Assembly: GCA_002409325.1 (NCBI GenBank)
Contig: DHUU01000016.1
Coordinates: 17,439 to 70,060, forward strand
Direction of reading: 5' to 3'
Length of the DNA: 52,622 nt
DNA from: Bacteroidales bacterium UBA5226
Lineage (GTDB): Bacteria; Bacteroidota; Bacteroidia; Bacteroidales; UBA932
Both the position numbers and the translations under genes were made by a program. Under the pieces are notes generated by a model. It was not told the DNA's origin, searched no databases, and saw only the letters and a list, made by a program, of their open reading frames with translations. This document shows, one piece after another, positions 41,444 through 50,107 of the stretch (positions within the stretch are counted from its first letter, which is position 1; each line of letters opens with the position of its first letter).

Positions 41444-42664
41444 TTATCTGCACCAACCCGCGGTCCAGTCATTTCCAGATGGCACCGCACCTTTATAATC
41501 TCCAGCCGAAAAGAACGGGTCAACGGCATTCATATTCTTACCGCCCGAAACCGTTCCCACACAAGCGGAGGTAAACGAAAAGGTTTTGTTTATTCCGTTA
41601 TTGGCATTGGAGGTAAACAGGTCCTGGGAATAGATACCCGCAGCGGCAGAAACTCCGCCAGCGAGGAAGACATGATCAAGCACCGAGGTTCCGTTTGCCA
41701 GTGCAGTTTCTGTCTCTGAAGTCTCTGTGGTAAGGCAGTTGGGTTTCCCCGTAACCAAGGCATTATATATCCCTACCCGGGTTCCTGCCCTTAAACGAAT
41801 CCCGCGTTTATTTACTGAAGAACCGTTTCCGCAAAGTGTCAGATTCGCCAATATAGGAGAAGAAACAGGCGCAGCGGTAAAATCTTTACTGTTATTATCT
41901 GCTTCAATCAGACAGTCGCATTCGTAGCCTATAACAGCCTCGCTCCCCTGAACTGCTAACAGGAATTGTCCTTTTCCGCACCAGCCTTCAGTCCAGTCGA
42001 ACGAATCGTCACCATTGTCGGTTGCCACCAGGTATTTCACATTTACCGTACCGCCAAACCATTCAAAACCGTCGTCAGATCCCTTGTACGACTGCAGATG
42101 ATCCACCACGGTCCCGTTACCGACTCCATAGAAAGTAAATCCGTTGGCTTCTTTTTCCTCGCTGAACGCATACCCTGTGTATTCCACACGAATATAGCTT
42201 AACGTCCCTGAGTTATCGGCCACATTACTGCCTCCGTAAAGAGCATCGCCAATTTCAGATTTCGAAGTGGTTCCTGTTACGTTAATGGGAGCAAGACCAC
42301 AGATGTGTACCCCGCCCCAGGCTCCCGCTTCTTTCCTTTCCGAGGTCATGACAACAGGATTTGCGGCCGTTCCGCGGGCATCAATCTTACCGCCCTGTTC
42401 TACAAGGATATAATCTACCACATCGTCGTCTTTGGCCACTATGATGACTCCCGGCTCAATAGTAAGGGTTACCCCCGGTTTTACATGAACTCCGCCTGAC
42501 AGGTTATAAGACATTCCGCTTTTAAGCGTTCTGTCGGTCGTCAGCTCGCCGGAAAGATCCGTAGATTCTTCTTCTGGTTCGGTTTCTTTTTCACAGGAAA
42601 CTGCCAATAACAGTATCCCTAAAGCCATTACGGCCATTTTCCAATTAAATTTTTTCATTTTCAA
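41444..42664 (-). CDS. Predicted surface lipoprotein with right-handed beta-helix character
   Basis: 406 residues (a start two codons later, at 42658, is also possible). The signal ends in LLAVSC; the residues after Cys (EKETEPEEESTD) are acidic, as in Bacteroidota lipoprotein export signals, so surface exposure is likely. The body has short strand-turn repeats such as VHVKPGVTLTIEPGVIIVAKDDD, ARGTAANPVVMTSER and YIRVEYTGY...NGFTFYGVGNGTVVDHLQSYKGSDDGFEW, typical of parallel beta-helix folds. No enzyme motif is recognised. It follows the receptor gene by 13 bases, so it is probably the receptor's partner, possibly binding the same ligand. Confidence 0.8.
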   Translation of the reverse strand: MKMKKFNWKMAVMALGILLLAVSCEKETEPEEESTDLSGELTTDRTLKSGMSYNLSGGVHVKPGVTLTIEPGVIIVAKDDDVVDYILVEQGGKIDARGTAANPVVMTSERKEAGAWGGVHICGLAPINVTGTTSKSEIGDALYGGSNVADNSGTLSYIRVEYTGYAFSEEKEANGFTFYGVGNGTVVDHLQSYKGSDDGFEWFGGTVNVKYLVATDNGDDSFDWTEGWCGKGQFLLAVQGSEAVIGYECDCLIEADNNSKDFTAAPVSSPILANLTLCGNGSSVNKRGIRLRAGTRVGIYNALVTGKPNCLTTETSETETALANGTSVLDHVFLAGGVSAAAGIYSQDLFTSNANNGINKTFSFTSACVGTVSGGKNMNAVDPFFSAGDYKGAVPSGNDWTAGWCR

Positions 42665-42677
42665 TTAATTTATTGAT

Positions 42678-45368
42678 TTAAAGTGTATAAGTTAACCCTA
42701 TCTGAAAGGAAACCCCAGCCCTGTACGATTCTACTGTCACAACTTCTCCTGTTATTTTGACCTGTTGCGTGAATAGCACCTTACTGTCCAGGATATTTTT
42801 AACTGAAATTCTGAGATTCCAGCGATTCCCGGCCTGGTAACTACTCACAAAATCAAGCGTATGAAGAGGCTGCTGCATAATATTTCCCATCCCGTAGATC
42901 CCAACGGCATGAATGCGGGGTCCCTGAAGATTATAAAGCATGGTACATGTTACCTGGTCTTCTTTGCCTGTCTTCCATTGGTACATAATATCGGCGTTGA
43001 GCAGATATGGCGAAGCACCCTGTAAGGCACGGCGAGAATCTGTATACACACCACTGCCTTCGGGCAATATTACATTGGTATACATATACGAAGCGTTCAA
43101 GCCTATCCGGAGGCCCGGCACAATTGTTTTTCTTATCTCAGCTTCCACGCCTGCCGCCATCCCTTCTTCTGCATTGCGGAATGAATGGACCGCCGATCCT
43201 CCTGATGATTCCTGAACCCGCTCAATGGGGTTCTCAAGCCATTTGTAATAGAGGGCAGCCGAGAACAGATTGTCCTGTGTGCCATAATATTCGTAACGCA
43301 GATCGACGTTCATATTATAGCCGTTCTGCAGTGCTTCGTTGCCTCTTAATTCGGCGCTTCCATACGATTCTTTATAAAGGAAGGGTGCCATTTCCACGAA
43401 CAGGGGCCGGGTAACGGTACGCGAAAGGGCAAATCGTGCCGAATGCTTTTCATGGAATGAATATTTAAGATTCAGAGAAGGGAACAAATCGTGACCGGAC
43501 AGAACGGATCGTTTCTCAACCGAAGCATCATTCCAGTAACGGACCCATTGTTCGGAAGGTTCATAACGCAAACCAAAGTTGACGTTAAAGTTCCTGAAAG
43601 GAAGAAAGTCGGTTTGCGCATATAATCCTCCCATACGATGACCGGCATAATAATGAGATTTGGGCTGAGCATCTTTAATTATCTGAATGGTTCCGTCGGC
43701 AATGTTTTCCGTATTAAGCCAAAAATCTGTTTCATAGATATCGCTAATTTCAGGATTCAAATTGTTCAGATTATAATAAAACCGGACAGATGAATAGTTC
43801 CGTAATTTGTCCTTATATGAAACTCCAAACCTTATTGATCCCTTTTCCCCCATTTTGTATACGGCATAAAGTTCCGCCACGGCTTCCTTTTCTTCCAGTT
43901 CTCCAAAATAACGCATGGTTTCCTGGCGATTCAGTTTAAAAAGAGACAGCTTGCGGTCGTCTTCACGATACATCACCTGCCTGCGGTCCGGCTCGTAACT
44001 TCCGGTTATTCCGTAAGAAAGGTTAACGTTTAATGTCCAACGGTCTCCGGCTGCATAACCATAGGCAAGCTGATTGTTCAATAAGTTATAGGCATGGAAA
44101 ACACTGTTGCTCCCAATCAGATGGATACCTTCCGAATCGTATCCTTCCCTTCTTTTGTAATTATCCACCGCATTGCGGGCGTACAGCACAGTATAACTGA
44201 AATGATGGGACGAAGCCGGATCGTAGGCCAGATGCATAAGTCCCGCCACATCTGCATTCGTAGAATAACTGTTGTAGTTAAACTCATTGAGAACGGTTCC
44301 CTGTGCATTTATGGTTGAGATATACGCGTCTTTCTGTATTTCATTATCGTAATCTACGCTCAGTGAAACAAGAATTCCCAGCCGGTTTTGGCCTTTTTCC
44401 CATGATTTTCCAAATCCTATAGCTCCGTTTATTCCCGGCCATAATGTTCTTTTTGTAACGGAGAATGAGGTCCCAAAAGGGTCATGATTTTTTATATAGG
44501 ATGAAAACTCATTTGAAGTCATATCTTTTATATTAAGCGGCAGATTGCGGGTAAAAAAGCTTCCGCCGATTTTATCGCTTTCAAAGAAGCCGGAGAACAA
44601 AGCCCGGGAGTTACCGCCTGTTCCTATGTTTAAAGAAAAAAAATCGTCTCCCGTATGTTCTTTCAGGCCAATATCAATATGAGCACCCGAATAATCTGCA
44701 TAAGCACTCACATTGTATACTTTGTTCACAGTTATATTCCTTATCAGACGCGAGGGAAAAAGATCCAGAGGAATAAGTTTGTTATCGGGGTTCGGCGAGG
44801 CCACAGGCAGTCCGTTCAACGTGGTGGAACTGTATCTGTCTCCAAGGCCCCGCACAAAGAGCTGGCCTGCTTCGGCAAGTGAAATCCCTGCAATCTTTTT
44901 TACTCCCTCGGCCACCGAAGAAATCCCTTTTCTGCTCATTTCCCTTGCTCCCATATTTTCGACAGCAGCAGAAGACAGCCGCCTTTCCGTCAACAGATTC
45001 TTTTCGGTTTCCAGATCCCTTCGGGCTATAATATACACTTCTCCAATGGATAATTCCTCCGGCTGGAGCTGCATGTCTACTTTTATCGCTCCCAGCTCTC
45101 CCGAAACTACCACAGGCCCTTTTATGGCCGTTTTATATGATATATACCTGAATTCCAGAGTATATACACCTTCATTCAAAGGAAGTTCATAAAAACCGCT
45201 GTTATCTGTTACCGAGCCGGTGCCGGTACCTGAGACCATCACGTACACTCCGGGTAAAGGTTCCGAAGCCGTTTTATCGGTGACCGTACCACTTATTATC
45301 GTTTGAGCCTGTACCAGTCCGGAGTATACAGTGAATAAAAGGATTAATAATCTTATTCTTCTTCTCAT
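42678..45368 (-). CDS. TonB-dependent receptor (second)
   Basis: About 896 residues. Start at 45368 (MRRRIRLLILLFTVYSG...AQ signal) rather than the upstream 45410, which would overlap the promoter region. Order: carboxypeptidase-regulatory-like domain (ISGTVTDKTASEPLPGVYV...LEFRYISYKT), plug (LSIGEVYIIARRD, SVAEGVKKIAGISLAEAGQLF, VRGLGDRYSSTTLNGLPV) and a 22-strand type barrel ending in SFQIGLTYTL. No SusD gene follows; the beta-helix lipoprotein does. It is divergent from a response regulator and histidine kinase, which makes local control likely. The ligand is unknown. Confidence 0.92.
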   Translation of the reverse strand: MRRRIRLLILLFTVYSGLVQAQTIISGTVTDKTASEPLPGVYVMVSGTGTGSVTDNSGFYELPLNEGVYTLEFRYISYKTAIKGPVVVSGELGAIKVDMQLQPEELSIGEVYIIARRDLETEKNLLTERRLSSAAVENMGAREMSRKGISSVAEGVKKIAGISLAEAGQLFVRGLGDRYSSTTLNGLPVASPNPDNKLIPLDLFPSRLIRNITVNKVYNVSAYADYSGAHIDIGLKEHTGDDFFSLNIGTGGNSRALFSGFFESDKIGGSFFTRNLPLNIKDMTSNEFSSYIKNHDPFGTSFSVTKRTLWPGINGAIGFGKSWEKGQNRLGILVSLSVDYDNEIQKDAYISTINAQGTVLNEFNYNSYSTNADVAGLMHLAYDPASSHHFSYTVLYARNAVDNYKRREGYDSEGIHLIGSNSVFHAYNLLNNQLAYGYAAGDRWTLNVNLSYGITGSYEPDRRQVMYREDDRKLSLFKLNRQETMRYFGELEEKEAVAELYAVYKMGEKGSIRFGVSYKDKLRNYSSVRFYYNLNNLNPEISDIYETDFWLNTENIADGTIQIIKDAQPKSHYYAGHRMGGLYAQTDFLPFRNFNVNFGLRYEPSEQWVRYWNDASVEKRSVLSGHDLFPSLNLKYSFHEKHSARFALSRTVTRPLFVEMAPFLYKESYGSAELRGNEALQNGYNMNVDLRYEYYGTQDNLFSAALYYKWLENPIERVQESSGGSAVHSFRNAEEGMAAGVEAEIRKTIVPGLRIGLNASYMYTNVILPEGSGVYTDSRRALQGASPYLLNADIMYQWKTGKEDQVTCTMLYNLQGPRIHAVGIYGMGNIMQQPLHTLDFVSSYQAGNRWNLRISVKNILDSKVLFTQQVKITGEVVTVESYRAGVSFQIGLTYTL

Positions 45369-45392
45369 TTGCTTTTTTTCATAAATCTGATG

Positions 45393-45400
45393 CAAAGGTG
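45393..45400 (-). promoter_or_regulatory. -7-like element of the second receptor operon
   Basis: CACCTTTG on the minus strand, one mismatch to TAnnTTTG, 24 bases before the receptor ATG. Confidence 0.4.
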
Positions 45401-45496
45401 ACGGCACCATGTTACAACACCCATACAGTCACTTTACATTTCAGTTAAAAAACGCTTACACGGAATGTGACAATGTTTGCTTAAGGCATAAACAGT

Positions 45497-45504
45497 TATC
45501 TTTG
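45497..45504 (+). promoter_or_regulatory. -7 promoter element of the two-component operon
   Basis: TATCTTTG, an exact TAnnTTTG match, with TTTG at 45476-45479 as a possible -33 (17-base spacer). It lies downstream of the ATG that would give the longest response-regulator frame, supporting the TTG start at 45526. Confidence 0.6.
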
Positions 45505-45525
45505 TGCCAAATAAAACTGACCATT

Positions 45526-46218
45526 TTGGAAAAGGAAGATATCAGGATTCTTGTTGTCGATGACGAGGAGCCGCTTTGTGAAATATTACAGTTCAACCTC
45601 GAAGTGGAAGGTTACTCGGTAGATGTAGCTTATAGTGCCGAACAGGCAATTACACTTGACCTGTCGGGATACTCTCTCATTCTTCTGGATGTCATGATGG
45701 GACCCATGAGTGGATTCCGGATGGCCCAGCTGATGAAAAAAGACGAGAAAACGGCATCCATCCCCATCATTTTCTGTACTGCCAAGGATACCGAAGACGA
45801 CACGGTTGCCGGCTTAAACCTGGGCGCCGATGACTATATTTCCAAACCCTTTTCTATCAGGGAAGTCATTGCCCGTGTCAAAAGTGTATTGCGCAGAACA
45901 GAATCGGTGCTTCATCCTGAGAGCCAACAATTGCTCAATTATAAAGGCTTAACCATGAACCTTTCAAAAAAGAGCTGCTCTGTTGAGGGAGTGGAAATTC
46001 CTCTTACTAAAAAAGAATTTGAGATCCTTGCGTTATTATTGAAGCATAAAGGCAAAATTTTTTCTCGTGAAGAGATCCTCAGTCAGGTATGGAGCGACGA
46101 AGTGATTGTGCTGGACAGGACCATAGACGTAAATATGACCCGCTTACGTAAAAAAATCGGGGTATACGGAGATTATATTGTCACACGTCTGGGCTATGGA
46201 TACGGGTTTGAAGTATAA
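45526..46218 (+). CDS. OmpR/PhoB-family response regulator
   Basis: 230 residues from a TTG start (MEKEDIRILVVDDEEPL). The receiver domain has the acidic pocket DDEE, the phospho-acceptor Asp in LILLDVMMGPMSG, the Thr/Ser in FCTAKD and the Lys in DYISKPFS. A winged-helix DNA-binding domain follows (LTKKEFEILALLLKHKGKIFSREEIL, VLDRTIDVNMTRLRKKIG). The frame also has an ATG at 45409, but 39 extra residues there resemble no receiver N-terminus and precede the promoter. Overlap with the downstream kinase suggests coupled translation. It probably controls the divergent receptor and lipoprotein genes. Confidence 0.9.
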   Translation: MEKEDIRILVVDDEEPLCEILQFNLEVEGYSVDVAYSAEQAITLDLSGYSLILLDVMMGPMSGFRMAQLMKKDEKTASIPIIFCTAKDTEDDTVAGLNLGADDYISKPFSIREVIARVKSVLRRTESVLHPESQQLLNYKGLTMNLSKKSCSVEGVEIPLTKKEFEILALLLKHKGKIFSREEILSQVWSDEVIVLDRTIDVNMTRLRKKIGVYGDYIVTRLGYGYGFEV

Positions 46219-47650
46219 GTTTCCTTTCCAGGTACGGCTTTTTTTGTACCTGATGCTCGTCTTTGGGCTTTTTCTGCTTTCTTTTCTCGCGTTCCAGCAA
46301 CACAGGGAAAAGACGTTCAAGGCTGAAAAGGTGAATGCATGGTTACAGATCTTTAACACACAATTGAATCCATTTATTTCGAATCCGTCAGCCATAGATT
46401 CATTGGTTCTGATGAAAAAAGAATCTTTGGGCGGCGATCTGAGGATTACAATAATGGATACTTTGGGAAATGTTCTCTATGATTCTGAGAAGACCCGGCC
46501 CCTGAATTCCTTCTCCAATCACTCGGACAGACCGGAAGTTAAGCAGGCCATGGCATCCGGAACCGGCTTTACTACCCGCCGCCTCTCTGAAACCACGGAT
46601 ATTGAATATTTTTATTCCGCCACACGTTATGGAAATATTATTATTCGTTCTGCCATTCCCTACTCCGTTTCACTTAAGGAAATCCTCAGAGCCGACCGTC
46701 TGTTCCTTCTGGTCATGACAGGCATATTTCTTTTGGTAAGCGCGCTGGTGCTCATTCTAACAAGACGCCTGGGGAATAATATTAACCGCCTGAGAAAATT
46801 TGCCCTTTTGGCAGACAAGGGAGAACCTATTGAAGATATTGGATCCTTTCCAAAAGACGAACTGGGAGAGATCTCCAATCATATCATCAGGCTATACTCG
46901 CGTTTAAGACAAACCAAAGAGGCGCTGGAAAGCGAACACAGTATGGTGTTGCATCAGAAACAGGAACAGACGCGTCTGAAAAAACAACTCACTCAGAATA
47001 TCAATCACGAATTGAAAACGCCCGTAAGCAGTATTCAGGGTTATCTGGAAACACTTGTGAATAATCCGGGAATCCCTGAAACCAGACGCAAGACATTTAT
47101 AGATAGCAGTTATAAACAGTCTAACCGCCTGGTACAGCTTCTGAACGATATTTCAACTATAACCCGTATGGATGAAGCCAGTGAGATCATTGAAAAATCA
47201 GAGATCAATCTGAGCGATATTATCAGAGATGTATTTGCAGACCTGGCAGGGGCATTGCAGGAGAAAAAAATAAAAGCGGTAATTGATATTCCACAGTCTC
47301 TGATTATGAATGGAAATCACAGTTTGTTGCACTCTGTATTCCGTAATCTGACGGATAATGCCATAGCATATTCCGTGTGTGACACTCTGTTTGTTTCGCT
47401 CAAAGAATCGGATGAAGATCATTTTCAATTTGTATACTCAGACAACGGAATAGGCATAGAGGAGGAACATTTGCCCCGGATTTTTGAACGTTTTTACCGG
47501 GTCGATACCGGAAGAAGTCGCTTACTGGGGGGCACCGGTCTGGGACTTTCCATTGTCAAAAACGCCATCGTTTTGCACGGAGGGACCATTACAGCCGGAA
47601 AAAGGGAAGGAGGTGGTATTGAATTTTGTTTTTCCCTGAAAAAAAAATAA
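46196..47650 (+). CDS. Membrane sensor histidine kinase (PhoR-like layout)
   Basis: 484 residues from the ATG at 46196, overlapping the regulator by 23 bases; a TTG at 46208 is possible. Order: TM1 (LFLYLMLVFGLFLLSFLAF), a periplasmic sensor of about 110 residues (including RITIMDTLGNVLYDSE), TM2 (LFLLVMTGIFLLVSALVLIL), HAMP, the phospho-acceptor His in NINHELKTPVSSIQGYLE, and the ATPase domain (RNLTDNAIAYS, DNGIGIEEEHLPRIFERFYR, GGTGLGLSIVKNA). The sensed signal is not readable from sequence. A terminator follows immediately. Confidence 0.93.
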   Translation: MDTGLKYKFPFQVRLFLYLMLVFGLFLLSFLAFQQHREKTFKAEKVNAWLQIFNTQLNPFISNPSAIDSLVLMKKESLGGDLRITIMDTLGNVLYDSEKTRPLNSFSNHSDRPEVKQAMASGTGFTTRRLSETTDIEYFYSATRYGNIIIRSAIPYSVSLKEILRADRLFLLVMTGIFLLVSALVLILTRRLGNNINRLRKFALLADKGEPIEDIGSFPKDELGEISNHIIRLYSRLRQTKEALESEHSMVLHQKQEQTRLKKQLTQNINHELKTPVSSIQGYLETLVNNPGIPETRRKTFIDSSYKQSNRLVQLLNDISTITRMDEASEIIEKSEINLSDIIRDVFADLAGALQEKKIKAVIDIPQSLIMNGNHSLLHSVFRNLTDNAIAYSVCDTLFVSLKESDEDHFQFVYSDNGIGIEEEHLPRIFERFYRVDTGRSRLLGGTGLGLSIVKNAIVLHGGTITAGKREGGGIEFCFSLKKK

Positions 47651-47676
47651 AAAAGCATACCGTAAAGTATGCTTTT
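47651..47676. terminator. Bidirectional terminator between histidine kinase and ferredoxin
   Basis: AAAAGCATAC, a six-base loop and GTATGCTTTT. A T run follows on the plus strand and a long T-rich run follows on the minus strand, so it can end both convergent genes. Confidence 0.8.
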
Positions 47677-47700
47677 CCAGGTCAAAATCAGATCTTCAGA

Positions 47701-47868
47701 TTATTCGGCTTCAATAGCGCCGACCGGACAAACTGCAGCGCAAGCTCCGCAATCAATGCATTCGTCAGGATTTATAACATAGATGTCACCGGAAGAAATG
47801 GCTTCTACGGGACATTCATCGATACAAGTTCCACATGCTGTGCAGTTTTCGGTAATTTTGTGTGCCAT
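47701..47868 (-). CDS. Small 2[4Fe-4S] ferredoxin
   Basis: 55 residues from the ATG at 47868 (MAHKITENCTACG); the longer frame from 47904 overlaps the promoter. Two cluster-binding motifs, CTACGTCIDECP and CIDCGACAAVCP, define a bacterial-type two-cluster ferredoxin, a low-potential electron carrier in the cytosol, as expected in an anaerobe. It stands alone, convergent with the histidine kinase. Confidence 0.95.
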   Translation of the reverse strand: MAHKITENCTACGTCIDECPVEAISSGDIYVINPDECIDCGACAAVCPVGAIEAE

Positions 47869-47901
47869 GGTAAATTGACTGTTAGATGTAAATAATTGCC
47901 A

Positions 47902-47909
47902 CAAATATA
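47902..47909 (-). promoter_or_regulatory. -7 promoter element of ferredoxin
   Basis: TATATTTG on the minus strand, an exact TAnnTTTG match, 33 bases before the ferredoxin ATG. Confidence 0.6.
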
Positions 47910-47925
47910 TGAATTAAATTCTTAC

Positions 47926-47933
47926 TACCTTTG
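47926..47933 (+). promoter_or_regulatory. -7 promoter element of DUF1573-meaB operon
   Basis: TACCTTTG, an exact TAnnTTTG match, 20 bases before the ATG at 47954; back to back with the ferredoxin promoter. Confidence 0.65.
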
Positions 47934-47953
47934 CAAAATGACAATATTATAAG

Positions 47954-49033
47954 ATGAAACTGATCATTTTCCTGCTTGCTTCATGCTTATTTCAGGCCTT
48001 CCCCCTGGCACAGGAAGAAGGCACCGTGACTTTTGACAAAACCGTTCATGATTTTGGTGATTTCGGGATCAATGACGGACCAAAAACACACACTTTCATC
48101 CTGACCAACAACATGGCCAAAGCCATAGTCATCCAGACGGTCATTTCTTCCTGCGGATGTACGGTTCCCCAATGGACAAAGGAGCCCATACAGCCCGGAA
48201 GCAAAGGCACCATAACCGTTACCTATTCCAATGACCAGGGTCCCTATCCTTTTGACAAAATGATGTCGGTTTACATTTCAGGAGTTCCTGAACCTTACTT
48301 ATTGCGGATAAGAGGGGTGGTACACCAGAAAAAATTCACCCTGGAAGATACCCATCCCGTTCTGATGGGTCCCCTGAGGCTGCGAAAAAGAGAATTGGAG
48401 CTGGGGCAGATCCGACAGGGAGCGATCAGAACAGATTCGGTCCAGGTAATCAATTCAGGAAAACTTCCCGTTTTTCTGAAATTCGAGAGTCCGGACAAAA
48501 ACCTGCTGGTTAGTGCAAGACCATCCAGGCTTAATCCCGGGGAAAGCGGTGTGATTGTATATTCCATAGACACCCGAAAGAAAGAAGATTGGGGCAATGT
48601 GCTCTATACCTGCCAGGTGGTGCTCAATGACCGTCGTGATCCCTCGCACGTACTGACGGTAAAAGGATCCGTAAAAATGAACACAACCGGGATGACACGT
48701 GCCGATAAGGAAATGGCCCCCATACCGCAAATGGACCGCAGTGCTGTGGAATTTCCCCTTACAGAAGCCGGTTCGGACATAGAAGCCGGTTTTGTACTTT
48801 CCAACAAAGGAAAAACCCCCCTGATCATTTATAAAATTGATACAAGCCATCCGGGAATCCAGGTGAAAATGGAAACGCAAATTGCGGCCGGAGCTTCTGT
48901 CCCGGTGCAAATCATGATACCGGGAAAAGAAACGGGAGCATCCGGAGAAATTATTTATACTATTAGCCTGACAACCAATGCCCCTTCAAGACCTACCGTG
49001 AATCTGCTGGTTTACGGGAAAATAAAACCCTGA
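47954..49033 (+). CDS. DUF1573-domain exported protein
   Basis: 359 residues with a signal peptide (KLIIFLLASCLFQAFPLAQ). At about 25-120 is a DUF1573 Ig-like domain: VTFDKTVHDFGDFGINDGPKTHTFILTN and VISSCGCTVPQW. Two more strand-rich segments with the same rhythm follow (QVINSGKLPVFLKF, FVLSNKGKTPLIIYKID), suggesting a row of MSP/ASPM-like domains. These are common periplasmic proteins of unknown function in Bacteroidota. It ends five bases before meaB. Confidence 0.87.
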   Translation: MKLIIFLLASCLFQAFPLAQEEGTVTFDKTVHDFGDFGINDGPKTHTFILTNNMAKAIVIQTVISSCGCTVPQWTKEPIQPGSKGTITVTYSNDQGPYPFDKMMSVYISGVPEPYLLRIRGVVHQKKFTLEDTHPVLMGPLRLRKRELELGQIRQGAIRTDSVQVINSGKLPVFLKFESPDKNLLVSARPSRLNPGESGVIVYSIDTRKKEDWGNVLYTCQVVLNDRRDPSHVLTVKGSVKMNTTGMTRADKEMAPIPQMDRSAVEFPLTEAGSDIEAGFVLSNKGKTPLIIYKIDTSHPGIQVKMETQIAAGASVPVQIMIPGKETGASGEIIYTISLTTNAPSRPTVNLLVYGKIKP

Positions 49034-49038
49034 AAGGT

Positions 49039-50100
49039 ATGGATTCAGCGCTAAAAGTAAACCACGGTGTGCAGCAACCGCCCGAAATCAATCCCAGGGC
49101 CCGGGAGATCATTAAAAAAAAGCCGGGCAAAAGCCTGGCGGTTCCTGTTTACCTGGAAGGCATAAGGAAAGGGGACGTATCCATTCTGGCCCAATCCATT
49201 ACCTTGATTGAAAGCACCCTGGAGGAAGACAGGAAGAAAGCCAGGGAGTTGGTCTCGGCCTGTCTGCCTTTATCGGGAAACTCTGTCAGAATTGGCATTA
49301 CCGGTGTTCCAGGGGTGGGGAAAAGCACCTTCATTGAAGCATTTGGAAAACATATAACCCAGTCGGGACACAAACTGGCTGTTCTGGCCATAGATCCCAG
49401 CAGTGAACGTACAAAAGGCAGTATCCTGGGAGATAAGACCCGTATGGAAACCCTTGCCAACAATCCCGGAGCTTTCATAAGGCCCTCTCCAAGCGGTGGT
49501 ACGCTGGGAGGGGTGGCACGCAAAACAAGAGAAACCATAATTTTATGTGAAGCGGCAGGTTTTGATACCATTTTTATTGAAACCGTAGGGGTGGGACAAT
49601 CCGAGACAACTGTTCATTCCATGACCGATTTTTTCCTGTTGCTCATGCTCGCCGGCGCAGGAGACGGATTGCAGGGGATCAAGCGAGGTATCATGGAAAT
49701 GTCCGATTTGCTGGTCATCAATAAGGCCGATGGAAACAATATGGAAAAAGCCCGACAGGCCAGAACACTCTACCAGGGTGCTCTGGAACTGTTCCCCCCT
49801 TCTCCTTCAGGATGGAAGCCCTTGGTCCTTACCGCTTCTGCTGTTGAGGGAACGGGGCTCAGAACGATTCTGGAGGCTGTGGAACAATATATGGACCTGA
49901 CTAAAGACAACGGCTTTTTTCAAAAAAAGAGAGCAGAACAGGCGGTATACTGGATGCGTGAAAGCATAGACGACTACCTGTTGTCTCGATTTTACTCCAA
50001 TCCCCGGGTAAAAGGAAAATTACATGAGATGGAAAGCAAAGTCAGGGAAGGTGAAACAGACTCCTTCTGTGCCGCCGCGGAACTTCTGAAATATCTGTAA
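49039..50100 (+). CDS. meaB: MeaB/ArgK-family GTPase, methylmalonyl-CoA mutase chaperone
   Basis: 353 residues. It protects and reloads the adenosylcobalamin cofactor of methylmalonyl-CoA mutase, used in the succinate-propionate pathway. G motifs: GITGVPGVGKSTFIEAFG (Walker A), IDPSSERTKGSILGDKTRM, FIETVGVGQSE and VINKADG. The mutase genes are not in this window. The start at 49039 is five bases after the DUF1573 stop. The next gene starts seven bases after its stop. Confidence 0.95.
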   Translation: MDSALKVNHGVQQPPEINPRAREIIKKKPGKSLAVPVYLEGIRKGDVSILAQSITLIESTLEEDRKKARELVSACLPLSGNSVRIGITGVPGVGKSTFIEAFGKHITQSGHKLAVLAIDPSSERTKGSILGDKTRMETLANNPGAFIRPSPSGGTLGGVARKTRETIILCEAAGFDTIFIETVGVGQSETTVHSMTDFFLLLMLAGAGDGLQGIKRGIMEMSDLLVINKADGNNMEKARQARTLYQGALELFPPSPSGWKPLVLTASAVEGTGLRTILEAVEQYMDLTKDNGFFQKKRAEQAVYWMRESIDDYLLSRFYSNPRVKGKLHEMESKVREGETDSFCAAAELLKYL

Positions 50101-50107
50101 AAATTGT

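Noticed and set aside
45409..45525. ATG at 45409 as the response regulator start
   Set aside because: It lies upstream of the exact TAnnTTTG element at 45497, and the extra 39 residues do not resemble a receiver domain. A TTG at 45526 gives a standard N-terminus.
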